Shown here: positions 59,601 through 64,000 of the stretch, in pieces
How positions within the stretch are numbered: the first letter of the stretch is position 1
Layout: every line of letters begins with the position of its first letter
Assembly (NCBI GenBank): GCA_013399015.1
Contig: VWZX01001091.1
Span: forward strand, 1-64,000
DNA from: Galbula dea
Taxonomy: Eukaryota > Chordata > Aves > Piciformes > Galbulidae
Length of the DNA: 64,000 bases
Direction of reading: 5' to 3'
Made by a program: the position numbers and the translations under genes
The notes under the pieces: model-generated
What the model was told of the DNA's origin: nothing
The model's database searches: none
Seen by the model: only the letters and a program-made list of their open reading frames with translations

Positions 59601-62600
59601 TTGCTTCACTTCATCTGATGGCTAGAGATTATGCTTATATCACATAAACACTGCAATAGACATGTATGAGGAATGAGGATTTCCCTCTGAACACACACCC
59701 TGAATTTTGTGAGGAGTATTGTTGTCTTTCAGATATGGAAGTTAATCATCTAGGAGGTATACATGGAGCTTCATAAACAGCTTTCACTCTCAGTGTGCCT
59801 ACAGGTGTGTCCTTTCCTGTCCTGCATGTGTGTAATCACACACCCTTCAAACAGACAGTTTTTGCTCCTTCCTTCCATGGTAGTGTGCTTTTATAAGGCT
59901 TTCTGGGGGTTGTGCAAAATTGCCAGCTGTGATATTGATCTGCTTTCAAGTTGATCTGGCTTACAGGTTTGAATTTACAAGACTGGAGTGGCTAAGAATC
60001 CCATGCCATGTAAAACCAGACTTTGGATTTTGTTAGTTGTTGGAAAGAGAAGCAGAGGAGGTAGCTGTATGGGTGGTAGCTGTGGTGCAGGGACCTCAGG
60101 TTCACCAATTTCTTCAGAACACTGCCTGGCAGTCACAAATACTAGTGGCCCATCTGGTACAATCTGGACTGCCTAACAGAGGTAAAGGGTCAACTTAATG
60201 ACCTCACATTTGGGATTTTAACATTGAAGAGCAGCCTTCAATGAGGAAAGGTTCTCTCTGTGTTCTGCAGAATGGGGGCTGAAAAAGCTGTAAATCAAAA
60301 GAATATTTTCACAGGCAGAACAGACAGGCTGTGACTGTTCAGGAGATGGTCTGTGCATAATGGCCTGTATGATGACAGTTGTAGAAGGTTGCAGGTTGTA
60401 ACTTTATCTCCACTTCCCTGTTGTAGGACAAGCATCTACAGACTAGGTCTTCTGTGATTCCACTAAATTATACTGTAAGTATACAGTGTCTCCATGCATC
60501 TGGTACTAGGGACTTCCTCCAGAATAATTTTTGAGTAAAATGGGACTAAACCAGATATCTAAACCTAACTCCCAACCATGTACCCCTTTTCCTGATTTTT
60601 TTCCCCCCCTGACTTTCTCTGTTACTAGCATTACTTTTGTGGGGTTTTGTTGTTGCAGGAGCTCACTGTCTGGTTGTGTGTGTCAGAGTTTGAATGGAGG
60701 TAGGGGTAGAAAAGTTGCATGGAGGGGGCAGAGCAGCTGGAGAACTCATAAGAAATTATCTTAAATACCTAAATCTATTAATTATTAAAGAAAGATGGCA
60801 TAAGTAAAGTAAATAAAGCTTAAGGTTTTTACATCAAAAGTTGCTCTCCTACATCAAATGCAAAACACAAGTTTTCATAAAGGACCAGGTGGAAAACAGG
60901 AACATTTGGCTTTATACTGGCATGATTGTCAAGGAGAAGCCTTCTTCTACAGAGGGAAAAGGGAGGAATGAAATCAGACTTACAATAACATGTTTTTCTG
61001 AGAGACTTGGGGAAGTGGCCTGAAGTGGGGATTATGAGCCAAAGCTGAGAGAGAGATAAGGAAAGGATAAAACAGTGTGTGTATGTGTGTGTGCATGCAG
61101 CACAGAGGATTCAAAAGGGAATTGAACACCAATTTCATGCTTACAGTCCCTGGCTGGAACTTCCAAAGCAGGTGGGAAGAAGTCATGTTTTGAGAAAATC
61201 CAGCACAGAGGTACTAGCAGAGGAAAAAACTGTAAAACTGCTGCATCTAAAGAGAGCAAGCAATGGTGAAATAAATCTCACCTTTATCAGTTGGAGGCAC
61301 TGAAGTATCCCAAGGGGTTTTATGTTTGGATGTAGCATGGAGGACTTAAAGTAGGGCCCATACTACTGAATTTCACAAAATAACAGAGGTATCAAAGGCA
61401 CTATCTGTAATAAGGACTCTCTAAAGAAAAGCCTTTAGCTTAAAAGGTGTATTTTGAGAAGAGATATGCTGGAAATTTCGAGTTACAACCTGACATGACA
61501 GATTGCTTAAGCTAATGAAATAACAGCAACATGGGATTCTGAGAAGGAAAGTAATGAGCTTCCCTGTAATTCCACCAAACCTCCAAAAAGTGCATGAGTA
61601 TTGCAGGCTATGCAGCTGACCTTTGTAGGACTATCCTTAATTGGTGGAGTACATCTACAAACTCTCTTCCAGTCAGCTCAGTGCATCCTTTAAAGAACAC
61701 ATCTTGATAATATAAGGATGTGATCCTGTGAACACTTGTTTCCCTCACACAAAAATGAACATTGCACTTAGCAGGTCCCAAAATGCAAACCTCAACATCA
61801 CCCAAGATGTCAATAGGTGCTTTTTTGAGACATCATTTTTTTTAGATACTCTTTAGTTGTAAATTGTTGCATAAAAGGAATGCAAACACTTGCAAGATGT
61901 TTTGAAGCTTCTAGCAACAGATTTACAACACAGTAGCCCTACAGGAGTGGATCTGTCTAATTTGAAAAGCAATATTGGTTGCACAGGTCGTTAGACATGT
62001 CACAAGGCTAAAATTAGCTCTATAATCATCATTCTGTCAGCATGTGAACAGATAGGATTTCACAGGGTCACACGACAACTTCAGTCCAAAAAAAGCCCCA
62101 GCCTAAGCAAGAAAAGCAATGCAGGAAGCTGCTGGGGCACTTGGCAAGATTGTTGCTCTCAGGAGGAGATTCCCTCTCTATTTTCTTGCTATAGTCCATC
62201 ATTAATACAATAAGATAAAATTAGCAATTACTGTGAGCTTCTGCTGCAAGGGTTGTCTACAGGAAGGATGCTTGGTTGGCTTATAAAAGGCAACCTCAGA
62301 TGACATCCTTGCAGCATGCAGCTCCTCTGCATGCCACCTCCCCCCTCTGCCATTTGACCTGCTCACAAGGACAGGCCCTGACATGACATCAGATGCATCA
62401 TTTTGATTTGTTGGGCTTGCACACAGACTTTCTGCAGATGGATGTGTCCATATATGAGGACAGCATAGGAATCCTGGCTTCCATGCATATAGAAAAATCA
62501 ATCTGAGAAGAAACTGAGCATTAGTTATGTGCCAATTTTAGATTTCTTACCAATATTAAATTTGATATGAAACTGAGGTAAGGAATGGCTGGTATCCAGT

Positions 62601-62692
62601 TGTAGTTCTTTGTAACTCTTGCTCACACCACCACATCAGAGCATCCTTTGCCACATCTCCCAGTAGCCACATTCTCCCTTCCTCTCATCACA
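53630..62692. other. Unassigned 9-kb stretch without recognisable CR1
   Basis: No supported gene or mobile element. The largest open frame is 146 codons on the minus strand (54255-54695), without motif and within chance expectation. GT-rich simple repeats lie at 56813-56850 and 61072-61100. This is the longest CR1-free interval in the window. Confidence 0.5.
56813..56850. repeat. GT-rich simple repeat
   Basis: Impure TG microsatellite (ATATGTGTGTGTGTTTGTG and a similar continuation). Confidence 0.75.
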
Positions 62693-63507
62693 AAGTCACA
62701 GAATGCTAGGAGCTGGAAGGGACCTTGAAAGATCATCTAGTCCAACCTCCCTGCCACAGCAGGATTCCCTACACCAGGTCACACAGCAGCGCGTCCAGAC
62801 AGGGTTGTGAATACCTCCAGAGAAGGAGACTCCACAACCTCTCTGGGCAGCCTGGGCCAGGGCTCTGGCACCTCAACTGGGAAAATATTTTTTCTTGTAT
62901 TCACACGGAACCTCCTATGCTTCAGCTTACAGCCATTGCCCTTGTCCTGTCACTGGGCTTCACTGAGAAGAGCCTGACCCCATCCTCCTGACACACACCC
63001 TTCACATATTTAAAAGCATAGATGAGGTCACCCCTTAGTGTCCTCTTCTCCAAGCTAAAGAGACCCAGCTCCCTCAGCCTTTCCTCAGAANTCTAAGTCT
63101 TGCTGAATGGCAGCACAACCCTCCAGTGTGTCCTCCACTCCACCCAGTTTAGTGTCATCAGCAAACTTGCTGATAGTGCACTCTGTTCCCTCATTAACAA
63201 CATCCAGGTCTTTAATGAATAGATTGAACAGTAAAGGTCCCAGTACTGACCCCTGAGGGACTCCACTAGACACAGGCCTCCAACTAGACTCCATCCCATT
63301 GATCAGGGTTCTCTGAATTCTGTCCTTCAACCAGTTCACAAACCACCTCAGTACCCAATCAGCCAGACCACACTTGATCAGTTTAGCTGCAAGGATGCTG
63401 TGGGAGACAAAGCAAATCAAGATAAACCACATCCATTGCTCTGCCATCATCTATCCTCCTGGTTATGTCCTCACCAAAGGCTATCAGGTTGGTCAAACAT
63501 GACATTC
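62693..63507 (-). mobile_element. CR1 LINE, young type, broken at a single N
   Basis: The tail at 62693 ('acaaagtcacagaatgcta') and 3' UTR match the copies at 5.9 and 50.6 kb. The ORF2 C-terminal text runs to 63090 ('cctttcctcagaa'). After the N at 63091 the sequence jumps to the block just downstream of the catalytic core ('tctaagtcttgctgaatgg') and continues to about 63507. Roughly 430 bp of ORF2 present in related copies are missing at the N. Confidence 0.95.
63085..63450 (-). pseudogene. CR1 reverse transcriptase remnant
   Basis: Contains the blocks LIKCGLADWVLRWFVNWLKD, SSGVPQGSVLGPLLFNLFIK and the catalytic block SKFADDTKLGG (FADD at 63154-63165) without a stop. The upstream part, where KAFDTVSH is expected, is damaged by a deletion or frameshift near 63400-63420: only VSHSILAAKL can be read. 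The Met lies in damaged sequence and is not a real start. Downstream the frame meets the N at 63091. Confidence 0.87.
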
Positions 63508-64000
63508 TCTCTCAGAAAGAAGATACTGAGGAGGAAAGAGATCAGAGCTGATTTACCTTGGCTTCTGTCTTGTTTCAGTTGAAAGGGAACTTTCTAGCTC
63601 ACCTTCCTCTTTTACTTCCCCTTCCTGTACAGGAAAATGAAGATAGTTACTTTTTACTTGTTCCTGCCCCTGAACAGCTTGGGAAATTAAATACATGAAA
63701 CCCTGCATGAAAGAAAAATGTGGTTTATGTGGAAGTTTTTTTATTGTTTTGGTTTTAGATTTTTTTTTTAGGTTTTTCAGTAATTCAACTCAACTCTAAA
63801 TTTCTCCTATTAATAAAAGCCATAAAATAAAACAACATTGAATCCGGTTCAGAAATGTATGGATTTAGATCTTGTATATCTACACAGAATTAAATGCTTT
63901 AACAATTTAGGTGTTGATTTTCCATAGTTCCTCTGAAAATATGATTAATAGTTCTAGCCCTAAAAGAGTTAATCTTCATGCTACAATCTTAGCTTTGGAA
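63508..64000. other. Unassigned stretch to the window end
   Basis: AT-rich, with T runs near 63738-63775. No gene or repeat is recognised. Confidence 0.5.

Noticed and set aside
1..64000. Search for tRNA, rRNA, CRISPR, bacterial operons or phage modules
   Set aside because: None seen. All repeat structure is explained by CR1, one LTR, an old SINE and simple repeats.

Overview
This window looks like non-coding bird DNA. Fourteen or more fragments of the CR1 non-LTR retrotransposon make up about 15% of it, mostly 5'-truncated copies ending in the CR1 tail (ATTCTATG-like repeats). There is also one solo endogenous-retrovirus LTR and the decayed remains of an old amniote SINE. I see no mammalian L1 or Alu, no bacterial gene organisation, and no tRNA, rRNA or CRISPR array. 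Several CR1 copies keep long open stretches of the ORF2 frame, so the family was active in this lineage fairly recently. The order of bird cannot be fixed from this sequence.

Layout: 0-12.5 kb has CR1 pieces in both orientations and an old SINE near 3.6-3.9 kb. 12.5-20.5 kb is mostly single-copy sequence with a 27-bp minisatellite (14.65 kb) and a recursive-splice-like AG|GTAAGT site (15.28 kb). 20.5-24 kb is the most gene-like part. It holds two short open segments behind good splice acceptors (20.94 and 21.44 kb), then a CpG island (about 22.97-23.6 kb) with a CTCF-like motif and a YY1/ETS-like promoter motif. I recognise no protein there. 24-33.7 kb is AT-rich and unassigned. 33.7-35 kb holds two abutting CR1 copies. 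38.06-38.78 kb is a complete solo LTR flanked by the 5-bp direct repeat GTGGA. 41-45 kb holds a 2.4-kb CR1 with endonuclease-domain remnants and, 2 kb away in inverted orientation, a 450-bp segment of CR1 that differs from it at only four positions. 50-53.6 kb holds two young CR1 copies, one containing a 208-bp run of N. 53.6-62.7 kb is a 9-kb stretch without recognisable CR1. 62.7-63.5 kb is another young CR1 broken by a single N.

No complete host protein-coding gene is supported. Every long open frame outside the CR1 copies is about what chance gives in 64 kb. The only real coding content is dead or broken CR1 reverse transcriptase. The window is best read as intergenic or intronic DNA around one promoter-like CpG island. 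The most interesting points are the near-identical inverted CR1 segments, the CpG island with unassigned upstream exons, the ratchet-type splice site and the precisely bounded solo LTR.
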